DNA of 64,000 nucleotides from Torreya grandis. Taxonomy: Eukaryota > Streptophyta > Pinopsida > Cupressales > Taxaceae. Below are positions 1-12,155 of this stretch, piece after piece; position 1 is the first letter of the stretch, and each line of letters opens with the position of its first letter. Where the stretch lies: positions 326,501 through 390,500 of the forward strand of contig JARHVA010003187.1 of NCBI GenBank assembly GCA_037957365.1, written 5' to 3'. The position numbers and the translations under genes were made by a program. A model generated the notes under the pieces. The model did no database searches and was not told the origin of the DNA. It was given only the letters and a program-made list of their open reading frames with translations.

Positions 1-292
1 GATCTTGCCTTATTCATTACTATCACCCATCATATCGTCCTCTTACTAGTTTGAATCTAGGCACCCATCATATTCCTAATATTTTTGATAGCTTGATGAT
101 GAGGCATTGTTGACAAGTTATTATCACCTCTTTTACTATCAATCTGACATTTAATCATAGTCCTTAATCCATTAACATATCTCATCTCCATCATTACCTA
201 TCATACTAGCTCGGTCCTTTCAATCTATTTTTTTAAGAACCTTATAAAATCCATATCCTACCTACATCACCCATCACATATCAACCATCACC
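1..292. other. AT-rich, C/T-biased sequence, nothing coding seen
   Basis: Pyrimidine-rich stretch with many 'cccatcat' type words, like the composition of 2.6-5.5 kb. I see no ORF, RNA gene or repeat boundary. It precedes the long pseudo-ORF and is probably part of the same old element. Confidence 0.5.
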
Positions 293-2086
293 ATGGAACT
301 AGACACCACCATCATTGACCAATACATATGTGACAACAAAGATGAGATCCTTTTATGGTTTGTTATGATGGGTGTACCACTTCCTAAAGGTTTTGATCCC
401 CTTTCACTCATTTTACCTCCCATCCAAACCCCATCATGTGAACCATGTACCAATCCTACATACACTAGCCATAAACCACCTCCTACCCATTCCCATACTA
501 GCAAAGGAAATTTGATCTTGGCCACCTCAAGTCTATTTACCCAGTCATATCTACAATAATCTGATCATAAGTCAAATTCTTGCATGTCTAAGCCACAACA
601 TGAATCAGATCCTTATGATCCCCTTCCCATATCATTTGAATCCCTTTTCAAACAACTAGTCACTACCAAAATGATGGTCTATCCACCTGTTTGACATTTG
701 ATCTTATTAAGCCTACACCCTCTTTGTATAATGAAAACTAATATTGTCTATACCATTGAACCTGGGGGCATACCATTATTGATGTTAACATTTTAAATAT
801 TTTTATAGGACCTCATTGACTGTGGTGACATAATAATTGATAAAGAACTAGATGAGTCTCCATCCCTAGGTGAACAAAAAGAGGAATGCCAAGATCCACT
901 TTCCAATCATGATCAAGCCCTCCCCTCATCAAGCCAAGGTTAAGACACCACCCCAATCCTTGAAAAACCCTCCATCAAAGTTGATTCCATTCCCCATGAT
1001 CCTAATCCTCCCATCTCTCATGAACTCTTCCATGACCCTACCATTGAATCCATAATTCCTCCATCATCTCCTTCTTACTAATCATATCAAATCCCCTATG
1101 ATGAGAGGTCAATTATATACAAGTACTCTACTACTAGTAGCATTACATCTTATGCATCATATTCAATTTCAAGGTTAGCATCTGAGGTTTTATCTTCCAT
1201 GAGATCATGTTCAACACCTACATCCACATTAGATTCCTCACCATAAACATCATCCTTCATTGATGTTGATAATGCCTATCTTTTAGAGGATACCTATAAT
1301 CTAGATACCTCTGATTCATTACCAAGAATATATTTTGATCCCATTCTAGATCATGACATCATAAATAATTTCTTGCAAACTTTATCTATCGAAGATGATC
1401 AGAGTGAGTCTGATCCTCTTTCGGATGCATCTATAACAACTAATCCTAATGATCTTTTTGCTAATCCTGAGGACATTTTCTCTAATGTTGAAATCAAGTC
1501 TCTTAGGAACCCCTATGAAGACTATGCTTCTCCATCAACACTCATTTACCTCATCATACCATCTCTACCCCCTTCATCCATCATGGATCCATTTCTTCCC
1601 ATCAATGATCATTTGACCACTTCCTTCCATAAGGATGAATAAGAGCATGCATCGTTAGACCCTTCTTTGAGTAATATAATATGTGCCATAAATCCAAAGG
1701 TCTAAGACAATATTCTAAAAGTCATAAATCATAATCAAGTAATCTTTGATCCCATCCATCAAAATCAAGAATAATTAAATCATTGGCCTAATCCAAAAGC
1801 ATCTTCCCCTAGTGAAGCTTATAAAATATCACTAAGAGATCATCAAAGTCAAAATTATCATAATATTCCAAGTTAAAAATCAATCTCCTCTAGTGAAGCC
1901 AAAAATCAAGAACCAAGGGGTAGTTAAAATAAAATCTAGTCAAATGATCAAAATCATATAGTTGATCATATATCAAATGATAAAATCAAAGATGAACTAC
2001 AAATTCAAAGTGTCTTGGATCTTCTAAATTCTTTTATCACTTGGAACCAATTAAATGAAGCATGTCCCATATCTCTAATGATGTGA
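293..2086 (+). pseudogene. decayed ~598-codon Ser/Pro/Asp-rich ORF, probably retroelement-encoded
   Basis: One reading frame can be followed from the ATG at 293 to the TGA at 2084-2086 without an obvious frameshift. It is broken by about a dozen in-frame stops, mostly TAA or TAG (for example at 557, 941, 1078, 1244, 1640), at positions where Gln would fit the local Gln/Asn/Asp-rich composition. The product would be rich in Ser, Pro, Asp, Asn and Ile, with acidic clusters such as EDDQSESDPLSD near residue 365 and short Pro runs. I see no catalytic motif, zinc knuckle or membrane segment. A purine tract resembling a gypsy polypurine tract lies about 500 bp downstream. A 3' ORF of a Ty3/gypsy element is therefore my best guess. 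I do not recognise the protein. Confidence 0.5.
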
Positions 2087-2580
2087 CTGATAGTCCTAAT
2101 CCCCCATCACCCCATCCTATCATAATCATATCAATAATTTTAGTCCTAATCCTTCATCATCCCTCATACCATCCTATCCCAATCCTATCATCCATGAAAA
2201 TAAATCTCTAATTGAATTCATACCTCACATCACCTCCTCAAGCAACATTGTCTCTCCTAGGGGTGACAATGATATCTGGTCTATATATCTGGAGGGATCT
2301 CCATCAAGAATCACTAAAATCTATGACAACATCCAAGCATCTAGCATCCATAATAGAAATAGTGCTGGATAAATAATCTATTCATCATCCACACCTTGCA
2401 TCTCATCCATCATCCAATAAATTGAGATGCCCAATAAAAAGTCTAAAAAAATTATAAAAAAATTCAAAAAAAAATCATCCAATGGTGAAAACCATTATTT
2501 TGGCACCTTGGGTAAGTACCATGATGTAAATTGGTCTCTGACATCATGGTAAAATAATATATATTATCTACATTATTCCT
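2087..2580. other. non-coding spacer with A-rich tract
   Basis: Follows the pseudo-ORF. It contains an A-rich run around 2436-2480 and an imperfect pair of 'catcatggtaa/accatgatgtaa' words around 2518-2550 that could form a weak hairpin. No ORF of note. Confidence 0.4.
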
Positions 2581-2597
2581 CAAAACTTGGGGGCAAA
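2581..2597 (+). other. possible polypurine tract of a Ty3/gypsy element
   Basis: CAAAACTTGGGGGCAAA resembles the G-rich tract that plant gypsy elements carry just before the 3' LTR. I could not find a matching LTR pair, so this rests on resemblance only. Confidence 0.3.
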
Positions 2598-3304
2598 TCC
2601 ATCCATTTCATACCCTCATCCATTCATCATACTTGGCATATCCCTTGTCCATCTTATTGATATCACCCATCATTTTATCCCTTGATCTATAGTTCCTATC
2701 CATCATCCACCATCATACCAGGCATATTGAATCCCCTTACTTCATGTCTTTACTTTTTTTAGTAAGCATAAGGTCTCTTGATAAACATCCCAAAACCATC
2801 TTGGAATATCCTCTAATGGACACTCAGGCAAATAACCATCTAGTTCTTTCATGAGGTGGTCATTAGTTATCCCTAACCCATTCATCCTTGGTTTCCCATC
2901 ATCATCATCCTTTGTCATCCCATCCATCATCCCTCCATCCTTCTCTTGGTTTTTAGGCTTGGTATTCCATTTTCTAGTAACCCCATTTGTACAATGTATA
3001 TACATATCCCAAAAATCCTTAAAATTTTGAAAAATGTCAAAAAAAACCCTAAAAATCATAAAATTTGAAAAATCCAAAAATTGTCCATGATGTCTTGTCT
3101 TATCCCCAATCCCATAGTATCATCCATCTCCATTCATATCCTATCTTCCTATTTGGACCATATTTAGATACCATATTTAGTCTTAAAACCTGATCTAAGT
3201 GGTCACCCATCATTTCATCATCTTTTTGGCTAAGTATTATTGGCCCACATCACCTTGTCAAGATTTTAATCTAGCACCCTTCACTTCTCTATCAATTCCT
3301 TTTC

Positions 3305-3447
3305 ATACCTAGCGCCCATCAATCATCACTTTGCTAGTGTGAAAGGTACTTGATCCCATTACTATCTTTATCATTGCCTCTTCATGTCTAACACCCATCT
3401 AATCACTTTTACTAGCATGAAAGGTATTTGATCCCATCACCATCTCC
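3305..3447. repeat. two-unit imperfect tandem repeat, ~79 bp period
   Basis: The units starting at 3305 and 3384 share the order 'ta[ga]c[ga]cccatc', 'actagc' or 'gctagt', 'tgaaaggta[ct]ttgatcccat'. They differ by substitutions and small indels. Confidence 0.6.
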
Positions 3448-4171
3448 TAGTCTCCTTGCTAGATTGGATCCTTATAGGGACTTATCTTTTGGTAATCCTT
3501 GGTCATCACTTGTCTAATCACCATCTTTGACCAATTTTTGATCCAATTTTAAAATCAATTCAACCTTTAAATACATTCTCCCATCATCCATCCTTATATC
3601 CTAAATTAGGGGCAACACCTTGACTTAATCCCATCCAAATCTAAGTGTACCCTCCATCCCCATCACATCACGATTATCCTAATCCAACCCATACTATCAT
3701 TAGGTAAGACATTATGACACTACATGAAGATACTTATGTGTGTGTTACTTGTTTATTCTATTTGTCTTTTTTGCATGTCATGTATATATCATGTTTGTCT
3801 CATGTTTATTGTGACTCTTTTTGTATATTGGGAAATGAATGAGGATGCTATGAGGACACCCAAATTTCCCTTGAGGATTCATAGTAAACTACTTGCCCAT
3901 GCACTTTGGCACAATGTCCTTTTGGTCATGTCTATATCATGAGGCATCTTATCAAGTGATATATTTTGGATTATTTAGACTATGATGAGTTTTATGACAT
4001 TTGTGATGGCTTGATCATCTCATCATCCTTATTTACATTACTAATCTAATCCTCTCAATCCATCTAACCAACATCCCATATTTTATTTCCTCTCATTATT
4101 TGCATCATATCCTTCAATCACTAACAAGCCTAATCACCCTTATCATAATCATTTTCTAATCACTAATCATT

Positions 4172-4198
4172 ATCATCATCATCATCATCATCATCATC
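4172..4198. repeat. (ATC)n microsatellite, ~9 units
   Basis: Uninterrupted ATC run in the C/T-rich stretch. Confidence 0.9.
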
Positions 4199-4351
4199 TC
4201 TAAATCAAAACTACATTGGCTTGAGGTCTTTTTAGACTATGTAAGCAACACTTGGCTATGTTTTAGTGACCAAGGATAACTTATCCACTACCTCTATCAT
4301 CCATCCTCATCCCCTAATCTTTTGGTCACTTGATCACATAATTTATTCTCT

Positions 4352-4407
<56 letters not shown>

Positions 4408-4408
4408 A
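4352..4408. repeat. (ATC)n microsatellite, ~19 units
   Basis: Uninterrupted ATC run of about 57 bp. It produces poly-Ser and poly-Met ORFs on the two strands, which are artefacts of the repeat. Confidence 0.95.
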
Positions 4409-5800
4409 TGGATCAACTTTAACTTTGAGATACACCCATTATATCTAATAAAATCATCGTATCTTATCCTATAACTCTCCCTTGCATTCATCCTTTCTTG
4501 GGATATGTCTAAATCTTGTGGCCTTCTATCATATCATCATCATGTTATGGTTTATTCTCATGCATGTATCCTTGCTTAAGATGTGTTTACACCTATGAAA
4601 CCCATCACATTTTCTTCCCTCTGCATGTGTCCTTACTAAGGGTATTATCAATTTATAGCTCATTGCTCAATTCAAAAACTCATCTTATTCATATTCTATC
4701 CCACATATATCATCCCATCCCATCATCTCTCCATTTTATCCCACCCCTCATTTCTTCTTTTGAGTGGCTATCCATCTCATTATTATGTGCATGTCCCCTC
4801 AATCAGGTATCATATCCTCATATCCCTTAACATTCATCTGTGACATGGTTTTTATTTAAAATACCATTACTCCTTCCACTTTGTTCCACTCATAATTCCC
4901 TTTAAAAGAGGGGTAAAATATATACACTTAAAATTGCTCACTTCATTACAGTTCACTAATATTCTTATTAGTCGACACTAATTATTCTTAACTATTTTAA
5001 TATACTAATTAATCCTATTTTATAACCATTCATCTAATGTGTCCCTTCTAATATTATACATACATTAACCTTTATTCATCCCATCCCTTCATTAATTCTT
5101 CCTAATATCCCATTATCCTAATCTAATTTGACTTATCCAATATATAGGAATTTAAAATTCTTATAACCCCACCTACCCATGTACTAACCTAATCCCTAGC
5201 TATTCTTACATCCCTATATCCTTAATCATATCCTAATCCATATCTAAACCCCACATAATCCTTATTATACCTGAACTAATCATAGAAGTCGCTAGAATTG
5301 GAGACTTCCCTCTAATCTCTAGAAACCTCTATTTCTAGATGTTTCCCCCAAAGGAATTTAATATTCCTAAAATAATTCCTAGCCATTGATCTATATTAAT
5401 CGAAGTTAAAATCATGGCCCTTTATATTCCCTCCCTCCATCTATAAAACTAATGTTACTCCTCCATGGAATTCAAGTAAAAAAATCTCAGACCAAAACTA
5501 TGCCAAAATAATTCCAAAATCATTAATCCCACACCAAAATCATGTCAAAATTATCCTATAAACATATAGTCAATACATCATCCATAATCAACAATTATCT
5601 AATCAAGCCATCATTTGTCCAAATTTGAGTCTAAATAACATGCATTTGAGTCTTGGAAGGAGGTAACATGGAGTAAGGGCATTCAGTAACCTTATTATCA
5701 TTTTGATTTGTCTTCATAAATCCTTCGTATTAAGGAGTTGCATTTTAATTTTGGATTTGTATTATTGAATTAATAGTTTACTCAAAATACATCTACATGT

Positions 5801-7347
5801 ACTAGTAAAGGTAGTAAATAAATTTAGGAACTACATCCTTAGAAATAAGGTGCATGCTATTCTACCTAACCCTACCACTAAGCTTATGTTGAGTCAAAAT
5901 GAGCTAGGGGACTGTAGAGGTAAGTGGATGTCATTTTTATAGGAATATGACTTGGGGATGAAGGTAGCAAAGCTGGTAAGGTGCCAAGGTTTTATTATAT
6001 GATTACTAATACTAGCCCTCGGCTAAGTATCATGCAAGTAGACCAGCATAGTTTTCAAAATAATGAATGGTATGATTCAATCATATACTTTCTAATCAAT
6101 GGAACTTGTCTTGAAGGTATATCTAGGGAGAAAAAGAGAGCCTTGATTCTCAAGGTAACCCACTACCTGATCAAATATGGAATCTTGTACAAAAGGAAGT
6201 TTGAAGGAATCTACCTAAGATGTGTTTCACAAGAAGAAGCCACCCAAATTATGGCCACCTTTCATGAGAAGTTGGGTAGTGGACATCCCTATAAACGAAA
6301 GATAACTCATAAAATCATAAGGGTTCGGTACTATTGGCCTACTATCTTCAAGGATGCTCACAAGCATGTGAAATAATGCCACTCTTATCAAATATTCAGC
6401 ATCAAAGAGCCAAAGGCAGTTATGCCTCTACAACTAGTCATGGTTGACAAATCATTTGAAAAATGGGTCTAGACTTTTTTAGATTAATTAATCCCAACTA
6501 ATTTGAAGGTAATAAATATGTATTGACTGCCATAGATTATTGCACTAGATGGATTGAGGTAGTGGCCACCAAACAGTGTAGAATAAAATAAGTGATCAGT
6601 TTCCTGGAGGATAATATATGTACTAGATTCAAGAAACCAGTCTCTATAGTATTTGATAATGGATATACATTCATTTTAATTGAGATGACTTAATGGTCTT
6701 ATGACAATGGTATTACACTCATGTTTGCCTCTAATCACTATTCCTAAGGGAATGGTGTTTTTGAACCTACAAATAACAACCTAATGACGGCAATCAAGAA
6801 GTCTGCAAAAGGCAAACCTAGAATTTGGCATAGACTAATTAAATTTGCACTCTATGCTGATATAATAAGGATCAAACAAGCCTTGAAGACTTCACCTTAT
6901 TTGATGGCATATGGACAAGAACCCATCTTTCCCATTACTCTCAAATTTCCTACATATAAATTTATGCAATAATACATGGAAGAAAGTCAAGAACATGCCA
7001 CTTCCAAGCTATTAGATATCATCCAAATGGAAGATGATAGAGAAAAGGATTTTTTTGACTTCATCAGACACTAGGCCATGGTGAAGAGATGGTTTGACAA
7101 AATGTCTAAGGTCAAGGTGCTCAGGTATGGAGACTTAGTCCTCCTTTAGGAGAAAGCATCTAAACATAAAGGTAAGCATGGAAAATTCACACCCTTGTGG
7201 ATTGGCCCATATCAAACTATAGAGGCCCTAGGGAATAACACCTTTAGGCTCAAATATTTATAAGGGGAAGAATTCATATTGCCTACTAATGGGAAATAGA
7301 TCAAACACTACTTCTCTACCACCCCTCCTAGGGTCTTCATGGAGTAA
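5801..7347 (+). pseudogene. Ty3/gypsy pol remnant: RNase H end plus integrase
   Basis: The frame reads through a C-terminal RNase H segment (to about 5,980), an HHCC zinc-binding domain (5,990-6,400: RYYWPTIFKDAHKHVK followed by a C..C-type CHSYQ), the catalytic core (6,450-6,980) and a C-terminal region ending HYFSTTPPRVFME before the stop at 7345. The core keeps the first Asp in GLDF, the second in VFDNG and the Glu in NGVFEPTN. TAA or TAG interrupts the frame repeatedly, usually where Gln or Trp is expected. The wording (LTAIDYCTRW, the ASNHYS..GNG block) is closest to plant Tat-type elements. RT and gag are absent upstream, so the copy is truncated or cut by the C/T-rich segment. It ends just before the tandem array. 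Confidence 0.85.
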
Positions 7348-7711
7348 GATGCAAGGTGATTATATTAGAGTACATAGGTTAGTTAGTTTTCTTTAATAAT
7401 CTTTCCTTTCATGTCCCTATTTTGTATTTATGTTTGTCCATATTTGTTTGGTTTCCTTATTTTGATTTCTTCCTTCTTTTGTGTGGTGTTTTCTTGTTGT
7501 TCTCCTTGATTTCAGGATGTCTATGGAGATTAACTTGGGCCTATAAATTATGAAATGTGATCAAGATGTGCCCTAATTCAAAAAGAAGGTATGAACCCCA
7601 TACAAATTCAACCATGGTCTTGGAAACTAGAATATGATATAGCTTAGGGAAATTGAGTATAGATAGATGGAGAGAAATTCATTCCATGAGACCTAATTCA
7701 TAACCTTGGAT
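7348..7711. other. spacer between integrase remnant and tandem array
   Basis: T-rich leader-like sequence after the integrase stop, then unassigned sequence. The similarity between blocks A and B starts only at about 7,712, so this spacer spans the left edge of the duplicated block. Confidence 0.5.
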
Positions 7712-9655
7712 CCACGTTGGTTTTATACACTAAGGGATGAGAAGATTCTCTTCAAAGATGCATCAAGTCACTTAAAGATATGAACCTCAAGGCCCAATGG
7801 AGAGCATATAGAATAAAATATAGTGTTTATATGCCCATTTAGATGTATCTATATAGATGGTTCATTGATTGAGTTAGTGATTCAAAACATATGACTCCCA
7901 ATGGCCAAATTTTGTTCCCTTAAGAGACATTTAGATATAAGATAAAACTCATCATCATGTCTCCATAATCTTAGGTTAGAGATAATACTTAACTAGGTGA
8001 TTAGAGGACTCACATGTGTAATTATGATAACTAATGGTTTATATATACCCCTCATAGTTTTCTTATAACATTTACCCAAAGTTTGCTTTATTTATACACT
8101 CAAAGATGTGAATCATCTCTTTAGGGATGGAAATAGACACCTTAAAATATCAGCTTTAGGGACTTATATAGAGTGTACAATGGCTATTATAGAATTTATA
8201 TTCCCATATAGACATGTTCACATAAATATTTCATTGATTAGGCTAGCGAGTCAAAATATATGCCTCCCATTGGAAACATTTAGTCCCTTAATAGACATTT
8301 AGATACGAGATAAAACACATTATTGTGTCTCTTTCATCTTGAGTGGGAGAGAATCATCTAGGGGGTGCTATAAATACTTACCTAGTAAATTATAATGATT
8401 GTTGGTTTGTTTCTACCCATCATGGTTCTACTGAAATGATCATCCAAAGTTCCCTTTATTTACGTACTCAAGGACAAGAATATTATCTTCAAGGATGTAT
8501 CTAGTTGCTTGAAACTATAAGCCTGAACAGAGAACATATGAGAACCATCTCAATGTTTATAGGCCCATCTGGACATGTCTTCTTGGATGATTCTTATATT
8601 GGATTAATGACTCAAAAGATATGTGACCCACTTCCCATCTTTAGTTCCTAAAGATACGTTAAATCTATGAGATAAAATGTGTCTTCATGTCTGCCTCATA
8701 TTCAGTGGCAAAACATCCATTGATGAAACTTAGAGGAATCATTCATGAAACTTTATGATCTAATGACATATATCTTCCCTTCATGACTCTCCTACAATTC
8801 TCATATAAAGTTTAATTATTTTATATACTTATTAATGAGAAGATTATCTTCAATGATTCATCTAGATACTTGAAACTCTCAACCCTTAGATTGATATAAA
8901 GTGTATGAAAACCAATAAAATGTTTATCCACCCATATAAATTCATCCACATAGATATTTTGTCAATGAGGATAGAGAATTAAATGATATGCCTCCCATTG
9001 GCCAGCTCTAGTCCCTTAAGAGATAATTGGTTGCTAGAAAAAACACACTTTCATGTCTCACTCATCCCAAGTGGAATTTAATACTTTTAGGGGTGATCAA
9101 ATTATTTTCTTGTACAACTTTAGGAGTTTATGATTCATCTTTACTCCTCATGGTTCTCTTATAATACTCACCTAAAGTTCACTTCATGTCTACACTTAGG
9201 GATGAGAAGATTATCTTTAGGGATACAGTTGATTTCATAAAAATATCAACCCTAATGCTTGATGGAGATCATATGGTGGCCATTCCAATGTTTATAGTCC
9301 CATTGGGACATGTTTGCATAAATGGTTTGTTGATTCAGGGACAATAAGTTTCTATTCAATGATATATTTGATCACCTTTAACTCTCAACCCTGAGGCCCA
9401 ATGGAGATAAAATAGTGTCCATTCCAATGTTTATATTCCCATTTGGACATGTCTTCACAATCAATTTATTTATTGGGCTAGCAAATATAAGGATATGTGA
9501 CCCGCTAACCAAATTTTAGTTATTTAAGATAATTTTTTTGCAAGAGAAAATTTGTCACTATGTCTCCGTCATCTCAAGTGGCATAAAATAATTTTATGGG
9601 TGATTATATGACTCATCCATGAAATTTTAAGAGTTGATGACACATTTTTATAGCC
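7712..9655. repeat. tandem array A, ~366 bp monomer, about 5.4 copies
   Basis: The phase marker TATACAC or a variant recurs at 7724, 8093, 8461, 8822 and 9189, then at about 9337 after a truncated 148 bp unit. Each monomer carries the same order of words: a 'gatgagaagattatctt' start, 'aggcccaatggagag', 'cccatttggacatgt', 'gatggttcattgattggg', 'agagacatttagatatgag', 'catgtctccctcat', 'acccctcatggttctc'. The monomers are strongly diverged from each other. The same array, with the same truncated last unit, occurs in block B. On the minus strand each unit boundary carries TATAAATA-like sequence. On the plus strand monomer lengths (361-369 bp) stay near 122 codons. Confidence 0.9.
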
Positions 9656-9659
9656 ATAT

Positions 9660-10927
9660 ATAGCGAATGATTAGCTGATTATCCAAGTTTTAACTTAGGA
9701 TAATCCTTATGGTAGTGCTAATCACCACATTCAAAATATTCAACAATCCTTTGAGGTGATATAGGAATCGTATTTTCTCCTATGATAGGTACATGTTGAT
9801 TGTTTTGGGTCTGATTTTTCTTAAAAGATCCTATTTTAGAAGGATTTTGATTTTTAAAATTCTTATTTTGGCCTTAAACTTGTTCAAACCACTATTTATC
9901 ATAGTGAACCTATAGTTTTGATTAGATTTCTTAAAATTATTAGGAATGGGATAAAAATACCTATCCTTAGATTATTTCCTATTCAATTTAAAATATTGTC
10001 TCACTTTTTACTGAGACTTTTCCTTCTCTTTTGCTTGATGATTATGTTCAATGGCAATTACCAAGGTTTTTAGCTTGGTCATATCGACGTCATGCATAAA
10101 TATTTGTTTCATCTCCAAATTAGAATTTGTTACTTTGGTTTCCTAATCATGCATATAATTCACATGACATATCATATTTAAATAATTATTTTCATACTTA
10201 GATTCAAACATATTTTCTTTCTTTAACAATTAGAAATCAGTTATCTTTTGTTCCTTAAAATTTTCACTCAAATACCATTTTCTAAACTACTTTTCAAAAA
10301 TAGGTCAAGTAAGTTTCATGGGATGATATACATCTATATCATAAAAATGGTTACACCATAATACTACAACTCCAATCATATGATAAGTTTCCACCTTTTC
10401 ACATTAGAGGGTCTGTTAATCAGGTTAAAGTACTTCTATAATTATACCAACCATACATTAGCTACATCATTAGACTTTTCACCTAAAAATTTAGGTGGTG
10501 GAATATTTTTGAATTCCTTGATGATGGTGTCAAACACTATTAAAGGAAACTCTTAGAGTACTTTCTCACCTCCTTTCACATCATCTAACTTGGGTAAATA
10601 TTCATAGGAGACACCCTCATATTTACTTAATCTATGTTCTTGGGTTACCATCTTACTTTGAAGGATGTTCAAGCCTATTAAAATTCCATTGAGGAATTCT
10701 TCATGAATTTTATTGAGATTACCCCAAAAATTATTTGCATTAGGTTCCTCATTAATACTAATAATAATGTTTATGGGAGGTTACTCATTAATACTACTAA
10801 CATTGTTTATTGGAGGTTCCTCTCTAACATGATTGTTATTTTGGGCCCCATGGCCTCTACCTCTACCTAGATTATCATTAATCTAATTTTAATTGTTTTC
10901 AACATCCACAAATCTTGTTCTAACCAT
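9660..10927 (-). pseudogene. Ty3/gypsy gag remnant, block A
   Basis: Read on the minus strand, an ATG at 10,925-10,927 opens MVRTRFVDVEN and an Arg/Gly-rich start. A gag core follows (aromatic and Trp-rich segment around 10,300-10,400), then a basic Asn/Lys-rich linker and a decayed CCHC knuckle near 9,700-9,744. In the knuckle two of the three Cys codons have become Tyr; the paralogue in block B has different lesions. The primer-binding site lies about 80 bp upstream, as expected for the first ORF. Instead of pol, the tandem array follows. Stops and small indels are frequent. Gag packages the element RNA; this copy is dead. Confidence 0.7.
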
Positions 10928-11006
10928 CTTGAGGTATCATAAAACAAAAACTTAGGCATATTTACTAAAAAACGTTTTTCTCAAAGTTCCTTAGAACAAA
11001 AACCTA

Positions 11007-11020
11007 GGATCTAATACCAA
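11007..11020 (-). other. primer-binding site, block A gypsy element
   Basis: The minus strand reads TTGGTATTAGATCC, close to the TTGGTATCAGAGCC type that pairs with the 3' end of initiator tRNA-Met. It lies directly inside an LTR edge (TG at 11,023) and about 80 bp before the gag ATG. The same arrangement is seen at 52,130-52,146. Confidence 0.65.
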
Positions 11021-11022
11021 AA

Positions 11023-12155
11023 TGAAATTACCCAAATTGTTGAAATTGATAAATACAAAATCATCTTGACATTAAAATAAATTTCACAACCTACATTCAA
11101 GAGAAATTAATCTCTAAATCATGATCAGGACCAAAATTATATTAGGTAAATTACAAGTACTTAAGTAAGGTCAAACACCCTTAAAGGATTCCATAAGGAA
11201 TTTGGTCACTTGGTATATATATTCAACTTAGGGTGTATCAACCTACTTTCATACAATCATAAACTCTAATATGAATACATATTAGGGTCTTCATAATATG
11301 ACCATTTAAAATTCATTAACCTTACACAAGGGCCTTGTGCTTCCTAATAAATTCTAGGTCAAGGTTCAGACTAAAAACAAACTCCCACAAAAGTGAAGGC
11401 TTCTAAGAAAAAAAATTAATAATTTTAACACAAGTTCAGGCCAATTAAATATAATAAAATAGTTTTGACAATAGTCATCAACATAAAACTAAATTTGAAT
11501 AATCACATACATTAATTATACCCATCATAATTAAATCACAAGATAAATAAATCAAGCTTAGGTTATCACCTAATTATCCTTTTACACCCAGCCATACCAT
11601 TTATAAATAAAATGAGCTATACATTTAGAAGATAGGCTTTGAGTAAGTTAAATGTTATAACTATTTATACCTACCTATATATTACAACATTATTGTTGTC
11701 ATGCCTCGAGATCCTTTCTACCTCCAAAGGTACTCATGGGATTAAGTATTCCAAAAAAATAAAGTGAGGAACAATACATGGGATAAAATATCCCCTCATT
11801 AATTTTAGGATTGATGTTGGTTCAATCCAAAGACCAAGAAGGTTAACCTTTTATGCTCAAATAATCATGCTTGTTACCATTAGAGGTACTAAATATGTCA
11901 ATTTATAGTTTGATTAGGTACCAATTGAATAAAATTATACTTATCATTTACTATTGAATCACACGTCATAGATTTATTAATGAGGGGAGAAAGTTTTGAT
12001 TCTAAAATAAACATCAAAAGGAGGATAAGGTAGAGTAGAAAAGAGTCTTTCTAGGCCTAAAAAGTGTTAATCCTTCAAGAACCAAGCTAAGTTACCTACC
12101 ATAGTTATTAAACTATGTGCTAAGTTTCACCAAGCATTATCACTCATTTTTACAT
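11023..12155 (-). mobile_element. LTR segment of the block A gypsy element (left part)
   Basis: On the minus strand this is the 3' part of the 5' LTR, ending in CA next to the primer-binding site. The sequence is AT-rich and non-coding and aligns with block B from 52,149. The LTR is interrupted by a copia element at 12,156 and resumes at about 16,450. I could not fix the far LTR end. Confidence 0.5.
12123..12155. repeat. left 33 bp target duplication of the deleted copia element
   Basis: Begins AGTTTCACCAAGCATTAT and ends TTTTTACAT directly before the LTR. It matches 16,417-16,449 with one mismatch (C at 12,141 against G). Block B has a single copy of this sequence near 53,230-53,270. Confidence 0.85.

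Larger units (their letters stand above)
2598..5800. other. long C/T-rich non-coding stretch, possibly an old LTR
   Basis: About 3.2 kb of pyrimidine-rich, AT-rich sequence between the purine tract and the RNase H remnant. It holds an A-rich segment (2980-3080), a two-unit tandem repeat and two TCA microsatellites. Short ORFs here are low-complexity or span simple repeats and show no domain. A gypsy LTR is plausible from position and composition, but no second copy is in the window and no TG..CA termini could be fixed. Confidence 0.35.

Noticed and set aside
4266..4491. ORFs with poly-Ser (plus) and poly-Met (minus)
   Set aside because: Both are translations of the ATC microsatellite.
7712..9655. 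CRISPR-like array
   Set aside because: Monomers are contiguous, ~366 bp and diverged, with no short conserved repeat and unique spacers; the context is eukaryotic.
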